Below are positions 33,496 through 42,595 of a stretch of 64,000 nucleotides of DNA, piece by piece. Every line of letters starts with the position of its first letter. Position 1 is the first letter of the stretch. This DNA comes from Actinomyces viscosus. GTDB lineage: Bacteria; Actinomycetota; Actinomycetes; Actinomycetales; Actinomycetaceae. The notes beneath the pieces were generated by a model that worked only from the letters and a program-made list of their open reading frames with translations, was not told the DNA's origin and ran no database searches. The DNA is taken from NCBI RefSeq assembly GCF_900637975.1, contig NZ_LR134477.1:2418001-2482000 (forward strand). Reading direction: 5' to 3'. Both the position numbers and the translations under genes were made by a program.

Positions 33496-33608
33496 CACTG
33501 CACGGGCCTCGGGTCTTACTGCCCGGGAGCCGACCGCACTCCACGGGGTCCGGACCCTCGTGCAGTACACCCGCACCTCCCCCAGTAGCCCCCGAGCCTC
33601 GTGGAGTA
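33496..33608. repeat. 113-bp repeat, right copy
   Basis: Matches 32309-32423 except for single-base changes (CCATGG versus CCACGG; final TAT versus TAC) and a small ACTGC duplication just before it. It lies upstream of the two-gene module, so the module is bracketed by direct repeats about 1.2 kb apart. A related but shorter copy is at 48137-48210. Confidence 0.88.
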
Positions 33609-33717
33609 CGCGGCTCGAGGAGCACAGGGCGATGCGGCCGGCTCTCTGAACGTCACGACAGACGGCGAGGGCCCGCCGTGCAGCTCGTGACTGCGCCGGC
33701 GGGCCCTCCCGTGGTGG

Positions 33718-33803
33718 CGGTAGCGCTGGGATTCGAACCCAGGGTGGCTATGAACCACACAGACTTTCGAGATCTGCACCTTCGGCCGCTCGGACACGCT
33801 ACC
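33718..33803 (-). tRNA. tRNA-Ser (CGA)
   Basis: 86-nt class II tRNA. The acceptor arms GGTAGCG and CGCTACC pair, followed by discriminator G. The anticodon loop reads CTCGAAA between CAGAT and GTCTG, giving anticodon CGA. A long variable arm precedes the T arm GGGTTCGAATCCC. CCA is not encoded. Confidence 0.95.
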
Positions 33804-33882
33804 TCGCCCACGAGAGTACACGGGCGGCGGCCCGCGCCCCAACGCGGCATCCTGCGGTATCAGTCACGGCCGACGTCGCCCC

Positions 33883-34437
33883 TCAGCGGCGGTCGGCGAA
33901 GAAGGCGCCCAGGAGGTCCTGGGACTCCTGGGCGCGCAGGCCGGCGCGCACCTCGACCCGGTGGTTGGCGCGGGCGTCACGCACGACGTCGCGCACCGAG
34001 CCGCAGGCACCGGTCCGGGGCTCCCACGCCCCCAGCACCAGCCGGGCCACGCGGGCCAGGACGATGGCCCCGGCGCACATGGTGCACGGCTCAAGGGTGA
34101 CCACGAGCGTGCACCCGTCCAGGTGGGAGTCGCCCAGGGCCGCACCGGCGGCGCGCAGGGCCCGGATCTCGGCGTGCGCCGTCGGGTCGTGCTCGGCCTC
34201 GCGGGCGTTGGCGGCCTGGGCCAGGGCGGTCCCGTCCGGCGAGAGGACGACGGCGCCCACCGGTACCTCCCCCGACTCGCCCGCCGCGCGAGCCAGTTCC
34301 AGGGCGCGGACCATCGCGGCGTCCAGAACGGAGGCGCTGATCCGGGTGCCGGTAACGTCCGCCCGCCCGCCGAGCGCACCGGCGTCGGGCCCGGCGGCGG
34401 AGGGGACCGGCGACTGCGCAGAGGGTGAAGACGTCAC
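33883..34437 (-). CDS. tadA: tRNA-specific adenosine deaminase TadA
   Basis: Converts A34 to inosine in tRNA-Arg(ACG). The zinc/catalytic motifs are DPTAHAEIRALR (His-Ala-Glu) and LEPCTMCAGAI (PCxxC), and the fold starts at AAMVRALELARAAGESGEVP. 184 aa from the GTG at 34437; the frame is open to a GTG at 34527 and the domain itself starts near 34320, so the N-terminus is uncertain. It lies next to the tRNA-Ser gene in the same direction. Confidence 0.9.
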   Translation of the reverse strand: MTSSPSAQSPVPSAAGPDAGALGGRADVTGTRISASVLDAAMVRALELARAAGESGEVPVGAVVLSPDGTALAQAANAREAEHDPTAHAEIRALRAAGAALGDSHLDGCTLVVTLEPCTMCAGAIVLARVARLVLGAWEPRTGACGSVRDVVRDARANHRVEVRAGLRAQESQDLLGAFFADRR

Positions 34438-34714
34438 GGTCCAAGGATGGCAGACCCGGCAGCGGGCAGCGGGCGCCGGGACAACCGCCCGCACCGCGCT
34501 CGTCCACCTCTCCTTGATCCGTGCCACCTCAGCTCACCGGAAGCGACCAGACCTCACGCACCGAGAACTCGCCCCACAGCACCCGCAGCCCCGCGCGCGG
34601 CACCCGCAGCCCCGCGCGCGGCACGCACGGCTCCGACGGATCCAACGGCACCCACGGCACCCATGACGACGCCCGGCGTCGGCCGGCGTCGGCCGGCGAC
34701 GTCGGAGGAATTAC

Positions 34715-34739
34715 ATAACGGGTGCACGGTCTCCGTTAT
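34715..34739. promoter_or_regulatory. Inverted repeat ATAACGG-N11-CCGTTAT upstream of BCCT transporter
   Basis: Perfect 7-bp arms about 130 bases before the transporter start, in an otherwise low-complexity GC-rich intergenic region. May be an operator; the regulator is unknown. Confidence 0.4.
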
Positions 34740-34869
34740 AGGCTCCACATGAGGCATCCGGCCCTGGGCCCAGGCCTCGGTCCTGCCGTATCGTGGCAGC
34801 TCCCCCACGTCCACCCGTGCCCCCTCAGTCCAGCACGCAGCGAGTCCCCATGAAGAACGGAGCAGGTCG

Positions 34870-37122
34870 GTGAGCCGGTCCCCCGAATCGAGCGCGCAGA
34901 GCGAACCAGCAGCAGGCAGCCCCTCAGACGGCTCACCCGGCTCACCCCAGCCGACCCCGACGTCGGGCCACGCCTCACCGCCCGAGAAACCGACCCAGCC
35001 CGAGCCCGAGTCCAGCACCCTGCTCGGCGCGCTGCACGGCAACCCGTCCGAGAAGCAGCTCTTCAACCCGGTCGTCTTCTTCGTGTCGGCCACCATCATC
35101 ACCGTCGTCGCCCTGGCCGCGATCTTCGCCCCCGACGTCGTCAAAGGCGCCTTCGGTGCGGCCGTGACCTGGACGAGCCGGTGGTTCGGGTCCTTCTACA
35201 TCCTCCTCATCACCGCCGCGCTCATCTTCATCCTGGCCCTGGCCTTCTCCCGGTTCGGGCGAATCCGCCTGGGGCCGGACAACTCGACGCCGGACTTCTC
35301 CACCTTCGCCTGGACGGCCATGCTCTTCGCCGCCGGCATCGGCACCGAGATCCTGTTCTTCGCCGTCGCCGAGCCGGTCGAGCAGTACATGCACCCGCCC
35401 ACCGGCGACGGCCAGACCATCCAGGCCGCCCGCGACGCGATCGTCCTGTCCCTGTTCCACTACGGCATCTCCGGCTGGGGACTGTACGCGCTGGTGGGCC
35501 TGTCCATGGCCTACTTCGCCTACCGACGCCGCGACACGCTCACGCTGCGCTCCACCCTGCGTCCGCTGCTGGGCCGGCACACCGAGGGCGTCATCGGCGA
35601 CATCGTCGACGCCGCGGCCCTGGTCGGCGGGGTCTTCGGCATCGCGGCCTCCCTGGGCGTCGGCGTCGTCCAGCTCAACGTCGCCCTCAACATCCTGTTC
35701 GGGCTGCCGCAGGGCTTCCCCACCCAGATCGGGCTGACCGCCCTGGCCGTCATCATGGCAACGGTCTCGGCCGTCTCCGGCGTCGACCGCGGCGTGCGCG
35801 TCCTGTCCACCATCAACGTGCTGCTGGCCATCGGCCTGGCCCTGTGGGTGCTCATCACCGGCGACGCCGCCTTCCTCATCGACGCGCTCGTGGGCTCCAT
35901 CGGCGACTTCTTCACCCGCTTCCCGCTGCTGACGCTGGAGACCTACGCCTACAACCGGCCCGACGCGTGGCTCAACGCCTGGACCCTGTTCTTCTGGGCC
36001 TGGTGGATCGCCTGGGCGGCCTTCGTGGGCATGTTCCTGGCCCGCATCTCGCGCGGCCGCACCATCCGCCAGTTCGTGCTCGGCAGCCTCCTGCTGCCCT
36101 TCTGCTACATCCTCATGTGGGTGGCCATCTTCGGCAACCACGCCCTCGACCTGGTCATCCGCGGCAACGGCGAGTTCCGCGACATCACCCTGAACCAGCC
36201 CGAGCAAGGTCTGTACTGGATGCTGGAGCACCTGCCGGGTCAGAAGATCCTCATCGCCCTGGCCCTGTTCATCGGCATCCTCTTCTACGTCACCAGCGCC
36301 GACTCCGGCGCCCTGGTCATGGCCAACCTCTCCAGCCGCATCCGCTCGGCGCGCCAGGACGCCGCCCCCTGGCTGCGGATCTTCTGGGCCACCCTAACCG
36401 GGGTCCTGACCATCGCGATGCTCGTGGCCGGCGGCATCCCCATCCTCCAGCAGGCCACGATCGTTATGGCGCTGCCCTTCTCCGGGGTGCTCATCCTCAT
36501 CATGTACACCCTGTGGCGGGCGCTGAGCACCGAGGACACCCACAACCAGGCGCTGTCCGTGGTCAACCGCAACCGCGCCCTCGGCTTCAACGGGTCGGCC
36601 GCGGGCCTGGAGCAGACGCCCTGGCGCGAGCGCCTGGCGCACACCCTCAACTCCGTCTCCCCCGACCAGGCCGGCCACGCCCTGGAGCGGCGCATCGTGC
36701 CGGCCCTGGAGGCGGTGGCCACCGAGCTGCGCAAGGAGAACGTCTCCGCCGAGGTCTTCGTCGAGGGCCCCGAGGCGCAGGACCCCGACGACGAGCGCAC
36801 CTTCCTGGGACGGGCCAGCCTGGTCGTCTCCTCCGACCCCGCCACCGACAGCGGAGAGGAGCAGTCCAGCTCCATCGACTCCTTCCGCTACGTGGTGCGC
36901 ATGGTGGTCACCCCCGTGCCCGCCTACGGGTTCGCCGTCCACGAGGCCGACGACCTCACGGTGCGCCTCGAGGTGCGCCCGCACAGCGGCGGCCAGGGCT
37001 ACGACGTCGTCGACTGGAACTCCGACCAGGTGGCCCACGACGTCCTCGACCACTACGAGCGCTGGCTGGAGTACGTGGGCACCTCCGAGAAGACCGAGTC
37101 CCGGTTCTCCCGCCGGCTCTGA
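34870..37122 (+). CDS. BCCT-family transporter (betaine/choline/carnitine type)
   Basis: 750 aa from a GTG with GGAG 9 bases upstream. A disordered, Pro/Ser-rich N-terminus (about 55 residues) is followed by twelve helices. The family signature is in helix 8: FFWAWWIAWAAFVGMFLARI, followed by SRGRTIRQF. A long hydrophilic C-terminal domain (about 180 residues after the last helix) may sense osmolarity, as in BetP. Expected role: Na+- or H+-coupled uptake of glycine betaine or choline for osmoprotection. Single gene. Confidence 0.92.
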   Translation: MSRSPESSAQSEPAAGSPSDGSPGSPQPTPTSGHASPPEKPTQPEPESSTLLGALHGNPSEKQLFNPVVFFVSATIITVVALAAIFAPDVVKGAFGAAVTWTSRWFGSFYILLITAALIFILALAFSRFGRIRLGPDNSTPDFSTFAWTAMLFAAGIGTEILFFAVAEPVEQYMHPPTGDGQTIQAARDAIVLSLFHYGISGWGLYALVGLSMAYFAYRRRDTLTLRSTLRPLLGRHTEGVIGDIVDAAALVGGVFGIAASLGVGVVQLNVALNILFGLPQGFPTQIGLTALAVIMATVSAVSGVDRGVRVLSTINVLLAIGLALWVLITGDAAFLIDALVGSIGDFFTRFPLLTLETYAYNRPDAWLNAWTLFFWAWWIAWAAFVGMFLARISRGRTIRQFVLGSLLLPFCYILMWVAIFGNHALDLVIRGNGEFRDITLNQPEQGLYWMLEHLPGQKILIALALFIGILFYVTSADSGALVMANLSSRIRSARQDAAPWLRIFWATLTGVLTIAMLVAGGIPILQQATIVMALPFSGVLILIMYTLWRALSTEDTHNQALSVVNRNRALGFNGSAAGLEQTPWRERLAHTLNSVSPDQAGHALERRIVPALEAVATELRKENVSAEVFVEGPEAQDPDDERTFLGRASLVVSSDPATDSGEEQSSSIDSFRYVVRMVVTPVPAYGFAVHEADDLTVRLEVRPHSGGQGYDVVDWNSDQVAHDVLDHYERWLEYVGTSEKTESRFSRRL

Positions 37123-37156
37123 GAACCCGACGGCTCCGCCGACCTGGCAGCTCCGC

Positions 37157-37307
37157 CGGCGGGGACATCCTGCGCGGCCGGGGACCTTTCCCCACGGGTG
37201 GGGGCATTCGACGCCGTCGGGGACGGACATCCTGCACCCGTACGTGCAGGATGTCCCCGGCCGCTCTCGGGCGCACCCCGCCGCGTGGAATGTCCCCGCC
37301 TGCGGCT
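37157..37307. repeat. GGGGACAT palindromic repeat, copy 1
   Basis: Contains GGACATCCTGCAC-CCGTAC-GTGCAGGATGTCC, a perfect 13-bp stem, plus further GGGGACAT/ATGTCCCC units. One of at least six similar intergenic copies in the window. It lies between convergent genes. Confidence 0.85.
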
Positions 37308-37353
37308 GGCTGGGAGCAGTCCGTCAGAGGGGAACCGGGAGGCGCCGAGAGAG

Positions 37354-38217
37354 TCAGTCCTCCTCGATCGTGTAGGCGGCGAGCATCTCCTGGAACGCGG
37401 GGTCGTAGTGGTCGACGACGCCCCGCCCCTCATCGAGGGCGGCAATGGCCTGCATGTCGGCGTCGTCGAGCTGGAAGTCGGTGACGTCGAGGTTGGTGAC
37501 CATGCGCTCGCGGTGCACGGACTTGGGGATGACGATGACGTCGAGCTGGATGAGGTAGCGCAGGGCCACCTGGGCGGCGGTCTTGCCGTGCTTCTCTCCG
37601 ACGGCGCTGAGCACCGGGTGGGTGAAGATGTTGTTGCGGCCCTGGGCCAGCGGGCCCCAGGACTCCAGGGCGGTGCCGTACTTGGCGTACCAGGCGCGGT
37701 TGTCGGCCTGCTGGTTGAAGACGTGGGTCTCCATCTGGTTGACGGCCGGAGGCACCTCGACGTGCTGCGCCAGGTCCACGAACCGGTCGGGGAAGAAGTT
37801 GGAAACCCCGATGGCGCGGACCTTGCCTGCGGCCAGGGCCTTCTCCATGGCGCGGTAGGTGCCGTAGTAGTCGCCGAAGGGCTGGTGGACGAGGAGCAGG
37901 TCGATGTAGTCGGTGCCCAGGCGACGCAGGGAGCCGTCGATGGAGCGGGCGGCGCGCTCGTCCCCGGCGTTGGAGATCCACACCTTGGTGGTGAGGAAGA
38001 CGTCCTCACGGGGCAGCCCACAGGCGGCGACGGCGGCGCCCACGCCCTCCTCGTTGCGATAGGCCTGGGCGGTGTCGACGTGGCGGTAGCCGACCTCGAA
38101 GGCCTCAAGCACGGCCCGCTCGGTCTCGTCCGGCGGGGTCTGGAAGACGCCGTAGCCGATCTGGGGGATGTCGATGCCGTTGTTGAGCGTGATGGTGGGG
38201 ACGGAGCCGTCGGCCAT
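37354..38217 (-). CDS. Aldo/keto reductase
   Basis: 287-aa (alpha/beta)8 NADPH-dependent oxidoreductase. Catalytic Asp and Tyr in RHVDTAQAYRNEEGVG, Lys in FLTTKVWIS and His in LLLVHQPFGD. The nucleotide-binding end is seen in VIVIPKSVHRERMVTNLDV. Similar to the 2,5-diketo-D-gluconate reductase group of bacterial AKRs. Physiological substrate unknown. Single gene. Confidence 0.93.
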   Translation of the reverse strand: MADGSVPTITLNNGIDIPQIGYGVFQTPPDETERAVLEAFEVGYRHVDTAQAYRNEEGVGAAVAACGLPREDVFLTTKVWISNAGDERAARSIDGSLRRLGTDYIDLLLVHQPFGDYYGTYRAMEKALAAGKVRAIGVSNFFPDRFVDLAQHVEVPPAVNQMETHVFNQQADNRAWYAKYGTALESWGPLAQGRNNIFTHPVLSAVGEKHGKTAAQVALRYLIQLDVIVIPKSVHRERMVTNLDVTDFQLDDADMQAIAALDEGRGVVDHYDPAFQEMLAAYTIEED

Positions 38218-38369
38218 GAGTTCTCCTTGCGATTCCTTGCTGAACGTCCTTGCTGAACGGTCGGTGGCGACAACCTAGCCCCGCCGGGCCGCGCGGCGTC
38301 AGGGCCTTTCGCGTCCGGCCCAACCGGCGCGTCGGCGGGGCCGGACGGTCGGCTGGACCTGACGGCACC

Positions 38370-38440
38370 GAGCCGGGCACTTCTCGCGTAGCCGGGCAGA
38401 ATTTCTGTAGGGCAGCGCGAAAACTGCCCGGCTCGACGTC
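38370..38440. repeat. Hairpin AGCCGGGCAG...CTGCCCGGCT
   Basis: A 10-bp inverted repeat with flanking GCCGGGCA units around a more A/T-rich middle, in the gap between the aldo/keto reductase start and a convergent membrane-protein gene end. May be a terminator or a small repeat. Confidence 0.45.
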
Positions 38441-38480
38441 GGCAGCGGCGCCGGCCCCGACGAGGGGGATGGGTGGCGCG

Positions 38481-39092
38481 TCACAACTGCCCCGAGAATC
38501 CCGCGAGCGCGGCCACGACGATCCAGGCGATGACGGACGCCGGCCGGCTTCCCACCGCGGCCGCCAGGCCCCATCGCACAGCCGGCCTCCTCAGCCAGGG
38601 CCCCGCGACCGTCAGCAACGAGGCCAGTACCGACATCAGCCAGGTCCACGCGCCGGTGTCGGCGCCCCTGGCGAGCAGCTGACGCGCCTCCACCAGCAGG
38701 CCGTGCGCCCAGGAGACTCCCGCCCCGCCTGACGCGGCGGCCCCCGCCACCGGCATCAGCTGCCGTCCGACGACGACGATCAGCAGGGCCAGCACCACGG
38801 CCTCGGCGCCCACCGCCACGTACCGGCGCGCGCAGTCCCGACGTCGTTGGCGGAGGCGAGCCCGACCGGAGCCCGGCTCCGTCAGCGCCGGCCCGACGGG
38901 GCCGGGCATCTCATCGGTCTCAGCGCCGGCGAAGACCCGGAAGGCGGAGGCCCGGAAGGCGGAGGCCCGGAAGCGGACAGGCGCACGGGCCGGTCCCGGG
39001 AAGGCGGAGGCTGCGTCGTTGCAGGCAGCGGCTGCGCGAGGCAGGGGCAGGTGGAACGGAACTCGGATCATGGGCACCAGTTCACTCGCCAT
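38481..39092 (-). CDS. Small membrane protein of unknown function
   Basis: 203 aa, N-terminus uncertain (a second ATG at 38909 would give 142 aa). The first 60 residues are low-complexity with FRASAFRASAFR tandem units. Three hydrophobic helices follow (about 92-118, 150-165, 172-195), ending IAWIVVAALAGFSGQL. No family recognised. It diverges from the sensor kinase at 39268. Confidence 0.5.
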   Translation of the reverse strand: MASELVPMIRVPFHLPLPRAAAACNDAASAFPGPARAPVRFRASAFRASAFRVFAGAETDEMPGPVGPALTEPGSGRARLRQRRRDCARRYVAVGAEAVVLALLIVVVGRQLMPVAGAAASGGAGVSWAHGLLVEARQLLARGADTGAWTWLMSVLASLLTVAGPWLRRPAVRWGLAAAVGSRPASVIAWIVVAALAGFSGQL

Positions 39093-39267
39093 TGACCGGC
39101 GTCACACTGGTGCTCACTCCCGTTCTCACTTCCAGTCAGCCCTACCTCGCTCCCGGTCGCGTGCGCACCACCCAGTGGTGCCAGCACCACCCCGGGACCC
39201 CGCACCACGCCTACGCGGGCCCCAGCACCAGTGCGTCCCCGGCTCGCAGCCCGTTAACGTCCTCGGC

Positions 39268-40653
39268 ATGACCGCAATGCCCTCCATCGCGTCCCCCACC
39301 GAGCGCCAGCCGCTCCGCTGGTACCGCCGGCGGCGCCGGTGGATCGGCATCATCAGCTGGGAGCTCCTGCACGCCGCGCTGTGGATACCGACGTTCTTGC
39401 TCCTCATCCCCATGACCCTCCTGTTCCACCTGACGGTCCCACTGGCGGCGGCGCTGGAGCGCGTCGTCGCGCGCGCTCTGGGGGTGGACGCCCCTTCCGG
39501 CCGCAAGGAGGGCGAGCGCAAGACCCCGTGGCTGCTCGCTCGCGTGGCCCACGGGGAGTTCTGGCGGCAGGACCTGCCCCTGTGCCTGGGCGGCCTGGCA
39601 CTGAGCACGGCGTCGTTCTTCCTCGGCGGGTTCTTCGTCCTTCTGACCGGCACCGGCTTCCTGGCGCCCTTCATGGCCTCTGCGGAGGACCCGATCGTGT
39701 TTCACCTGGGCGACCCCGAGGTGAGAATGACCGGCCCGGGCACCGCCTGGCCGCTGGTGCCGCTCGGGCTGGTCGGCCTCGCCCTCACCGCCGGGGTGCT
39801 CCTGGGCTTCGGGATGCTGCGGCTGCTGCTGGTGGAGGCGCTCTCGGGCGAGCGCCAGGCGCAGCACATCAAGCAGCTGACCGCCGAGGTCGGTCACCTC
39901 ACGGCCAGCCGCGCCACCCTCATGGACGCCTTCGAGGCTGAGCGCACCCGCATCGAGCGGGACCTGCACGACGGCGCCCAGCAGGACCTCGTCGCCCTGG
40001 CCATGAGCCTGGGCGGGCTGCGCCTGGCCGCCCAGTCCCTGCCCGAGGACGAGGACACCGCGGAGTCCCGGACCGCGCTGCTGGAGGGGATCGATGCGGC
40101 GCAGGACCGCGCGGAGGCGGCCCTGCGGGACCTGCGTGAGACGGTGCGCGGCATCCGCCCGGCGGTCCTGTCCGAGCGCGGGCTGGCGCCGGCCCTGCGA
40201 GACCTGGCGGGCCGGGCGCCACTGCCGATCAGCGTCGTCGTCGAGGCCGAGGAGGCCGACCTGGCCCGGATCTCCCAGCCGGTGGCCACGGTCGTCTACT
40301 TCGCGGTGGCCGAGGCGATCACGAACGCCGCCAAGCACGCACGGGCCGGACGCGCCGCGGTCGCACTGCGCTGCACGGGCACCGGCCTGAGCGCCGTCGT
40401 GACCGACGACGGACGCGGTGGGGCCGACCCCGAGCGCGAGAACGCCACCGGCCTGCGCGGCATGGCGCAGCGGGTGGAGTCCATCGGCGGGCACCTGGAG
40501 GTCAGCTCCCCCGATGGCGGTGGGACCCGGCTGACGATCACGGCGCCGTTGACGCCGCCGTGGGGCGGGGAGGGACGGGAGGATGAGCAGGCGGGTGAGC
40601 GGCAGGACTCGGCCGCCCAGACGCAAGGGCTCTCACCGGCATCGGAGGTCTGA
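39268..40653 (+). CDS. NarL-type sensor histidine kinase
   Basis: 461 aa. Three or four membrane helices in the first 210 residues, then a HisKA_3 dimerisation helix with RIERDLHDGAQQDLVALAMS (phospho-His at about 234). The HATPase region has AEAITNAAKHARAGRAAVAL (N box), DDGRGGAD and GLRGMAQRV. The start at 39268 is the first in-frame ATG at the fold boundary. It is followed after 56 bases by its response regulator. Signal unknown. Confidence 0.9.
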   Translation: MTAMPSIASPTERQPLRWYRRRRRWIGIISWELLHAALWIPTFLLLIPMTLLFHLTVPLAAALERVVARALGVDAPSGRKEGERKTPWLLARVAHGEFWRQDLPLCLGGLALSTASFFLGGFFVLLTGTGFLAPFMASAEDPIVFHLGDPEVRMTGPGTAWPLVPLGLVGLALTAGVLLGFGMLRLLLVEALSGERQAQHIKQLTAEVGHLTASRATLMDAFEAERTRIERDLHDGAQQDLVALAMSLGGLRLAAQSLPEDEDTAESRTALLEGIDAAQDRAEAALRDLRETVRGIRPAVLSERGLAPALRDLAGRAPLPISVVVEAEEADLARISQPVATVVYFAVAEAITNAAKHARAGRAAVALRCTGTGLSAVVTDDGRGGADPERENATGLRGMAQRVESIGGHLEVSSPDGGGTRLTITAPLTPPWGGEGREDEQAGERQDSAAQTQGLSPASEV

Positions 40654-40709
40654 GAGGTCCCGGTGGCCACCGCCCGCATCCGCCCGGCCGGCTGAGGCAG
40701 GATGTCCCC

Positions 40710-41588
40710 ATGAGGATCCTGCTCGCCGACGACGCCGCCCTCCTGCGCGAGGGGCTGGCAGGGCTGCTGACGACCGCCGGGCACGAGGTCGTGGCGCAGG
40801 TGGCCGATGCCGACGCCCTGCGCGTGGAGGTCGAGCGTCTGGCCGACGCCGGGGAGCTGCCCGACGTCGTCGTCACCGACGTGCGGATGCCTCCGACCGG
40901 CACGGACGACGGGCTGCGCGCCGCCATTGACCTGCGCCGCGCCCATCCGGGGCTGCCGGTGGTGGTGCTGAGCGCCTACGTGGCCGGGCCCTACGTGCAG
41001 GACCTGCTCGAGGAGACGGAGTCCCCGAGGGCCCCGGCGTCCCCGGCCGGGCCGGGTAGTTCCGGCGGCTCGGCCGGCTCGGGTGGCGCCGTGGGCTACC
41101 TGCTCAAGGAGCGCGTGGGGCGGGTGGCGGACTTCCTGCACTCGCTCGACGTCGTCGTGGGCGGCGGGGTGGTCATCGACCCGGAGGTGGTCTCCCACCT
41201 CATGAAGGCGGCCCGTGCCGCCGGCTCCGGGGCCGGGGAGGCTGCGGAGGCCGGCGCGTCCACCGGCGCACCGGCGAGGACGGCCACCGCGCCCGGTCCC
41301 CGGGCCGCGACGCCGGGCGGGGTGGCCTCGCCGTCGACGCCGTCGGGCGGGATCTCGCGTGCGGCGTCGGGCGGGGAGGGGCTGGACCGGCTGACGCGGC
41401 GCGAGCAGGAGGTGCTCGAGCTCATGGCGCAGGGGCTGTCGAACGCGCAGATCGCCGAGCGGCTGGTGCTCTCCGACGGGGCGGTGGCCAAGCACGTGGC
41501 GAATATCTTCCGGGGACTGGACCTGCAGCCGGGCGAGGAGAACCGGCGCGTGCGGGCCGTCCTGGCCTGGCTGCACTCCCGCGCCTGA
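40710..41588 (+). CDS. LuxR/NarL-family response regulator with low-complexity insertions
   Basis: 292 aa. The receiver domain begins MRILLADDAALLREGLAGLL, with the phospho-Asp in VVVTDVRMPP. The block before the conserved Lys (VGYLLKERVG) contains a Ser/Gly/Pro-rich insertion of about 25 residues. A second Ala/Gly/Pro-rich linker (about residues 170-225) joins to a LuxR helix-turn-helix (LTRREQEVLELMAQGLSNAQ, then IAERLVLSDGAVAKHV). Partner of the upstream kinase. Both insertions are unusual for this roughly 215-residue family. Confidence 0.9.
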   Translation: MRILLADDAALLREGLAGLLTTAGHEVVAQVADADALRVEVERLADAGELPDVVVTDVRMPPTGTDDGLRAAIDLRRAHPGLPVVVLSAYVAGPYVQDLLEETESPRAPASPAGPGSSGGSAGSGGAVGYLLKERVGRVADFLHSLDVVVGGGVVIDPEVVSHLMKAARAAGSGAGEAAEAGASTGAPARTATAPGPRAATPGGVASPSTPSGGISRAASGGEGLDRLTRREQEVLELMAQGLSNAQIAERLVLSDGAVAKHVANIFRGLDLQPGEENRRVRAVLAWLHSRA

Positions 41589-41683
41589 CCCCGGTCACCT
41601 CACCTTGACCGCGTGGTCCGTGTGGGGCAAACTTCTCCCATTGCTCCCCGCCGCTCGTAAGGGCTGGCGGGGGCCTTTTTCTC

Positions 41684-41752
41684 CGGGCGGGGACATATCA
41701 CGCGAACGGGTGCAGGAATTCTGCACCCGACGGCGTCGAATGTCCCCGGCCG
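41684..41752. repeat. GGGGACAT palindromic repeat, copy 2
   Basis: Short copy: GGGGACATATCACGCG, then hairpin GGGTGCAG-GAATT-CTGCACCC, then GTCGAATGTCCCCGGCC. Lies between the response regulator and upp. Confidence 0.82.
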
Positions 41753-41852
41753 GCGGCAGGCCACCCCGGCGGAGGCAACCGGCGCGGCGTTGACGCGGCG
41801 TTGATGCGATTTTGGGGCGGTGCGGGCCCGGCGTCGGGATTAGGCTGTCCCC

Positions 41853-42491
41853 ATGCGCCTCCACGTTGCCGACCACCCCCTCATCAACCACAAGCTCTCC
41901 GTCCTGCGTGACGAGAGGACGCCGTCGGCGGTCTTCCGCCAGCTGGTGGACGAGCTCGTCACCCTGCTCGCCTACGAGGCGACCCGCGAGGTGCGCACCG
42001 AGGAGGTGGAGATCCGCACCCCCGTGGCGCTGGCGCAGTGCCGCCGGCTGGCCGACCCGCGGCCGATCGTCGTGCCGATCCTGCGCGCGGGCCTGGGGAT
42101 GCTGGAAGGCATGACCCGCCTGCTGCCCACGGCGGAGGTCGGCTTCCTGGGGATGAAGCGCGATGAGGACACCCTGGATGTGGAGACCTACGCCAACCGC
42201 CTGCCCGATGACCTCTCGGGCCGCCAGTGCTTCGTCATCGACCCCATGCTCGCCACCGGTCACACCCTCGTGGCCGCCATCGACTACCTGCTGGAGCGCG
42301 GGGCGCGCGACGTCACCGCGATCTGCCTCATCGCCGCCCCCGAGGGGGTCAAGACGCTGGAGGAGGCGGTCGGCGGGCGCGCGAACGTCACGGTGGTGAC
42401 CGCCGGGGTCGACGAGCGACTCAACGAGCACGCCTACATCGTGCCCGGGCTCGGCGACGCCGGGGACCGCCTCTACGGCATCGTCGACTGA
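41853..42491 (+). CDS. upp: Uracil phosphoribosyltransferase
   Basis: 212 aa. Converts uracil and PRPP to UMP (pyrimidine salvage). The PRPP loop is [20 protein letters not shown], with upstream [16 protein letters not shown] and the C-terminal uracil-binding region [19 protein letters not shown], all standard for the family and at normal length. Single gene. Confidence 0.97.
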   Translation: MRLHVADHPLINHKLSVLRDERTPSAVFRQLVDELVTLLAYEATREVRTEEVEIRTPVALAQCRRLADPRPIVVPILRAGLGMLEGMTRLLPTAEVGFLGMKRDEDTLDVETYANRLPDDLSGRQCFVIDPMLATGHTLVAAIDYLLERGARDVTAICLIAAPEGVKTLEEAVGGRANVTVVTAGVDERLNEHAYIVPGLGDAGDRLYGIVD

Positions 42492-42595
42492 GCCGTCGGC
42501 CACAGTCGTCCCGCTTCGTCACGACGGCGAGTCGGGTACTGATGATGGTCTGACTCCGCGATATGGCGCCGCGGAGTCCGTTAGGCTCAGGAGAC

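Noticed and set aside
35181..37484. 767-codon plus frame overlapping the BCCT transporter
   Set aside because: Composition is His/Arg/Pro-rich nonsense in an alternative frame; the transporter frame has clear helices and motifs.
39019..39267. N-terminal extension of the sensor kinase at 39268
   Set aside because: The 83 extra residues are Arg/His/Pro-rich and overlap the divergent gene; the membrane-domain start fits 39268.
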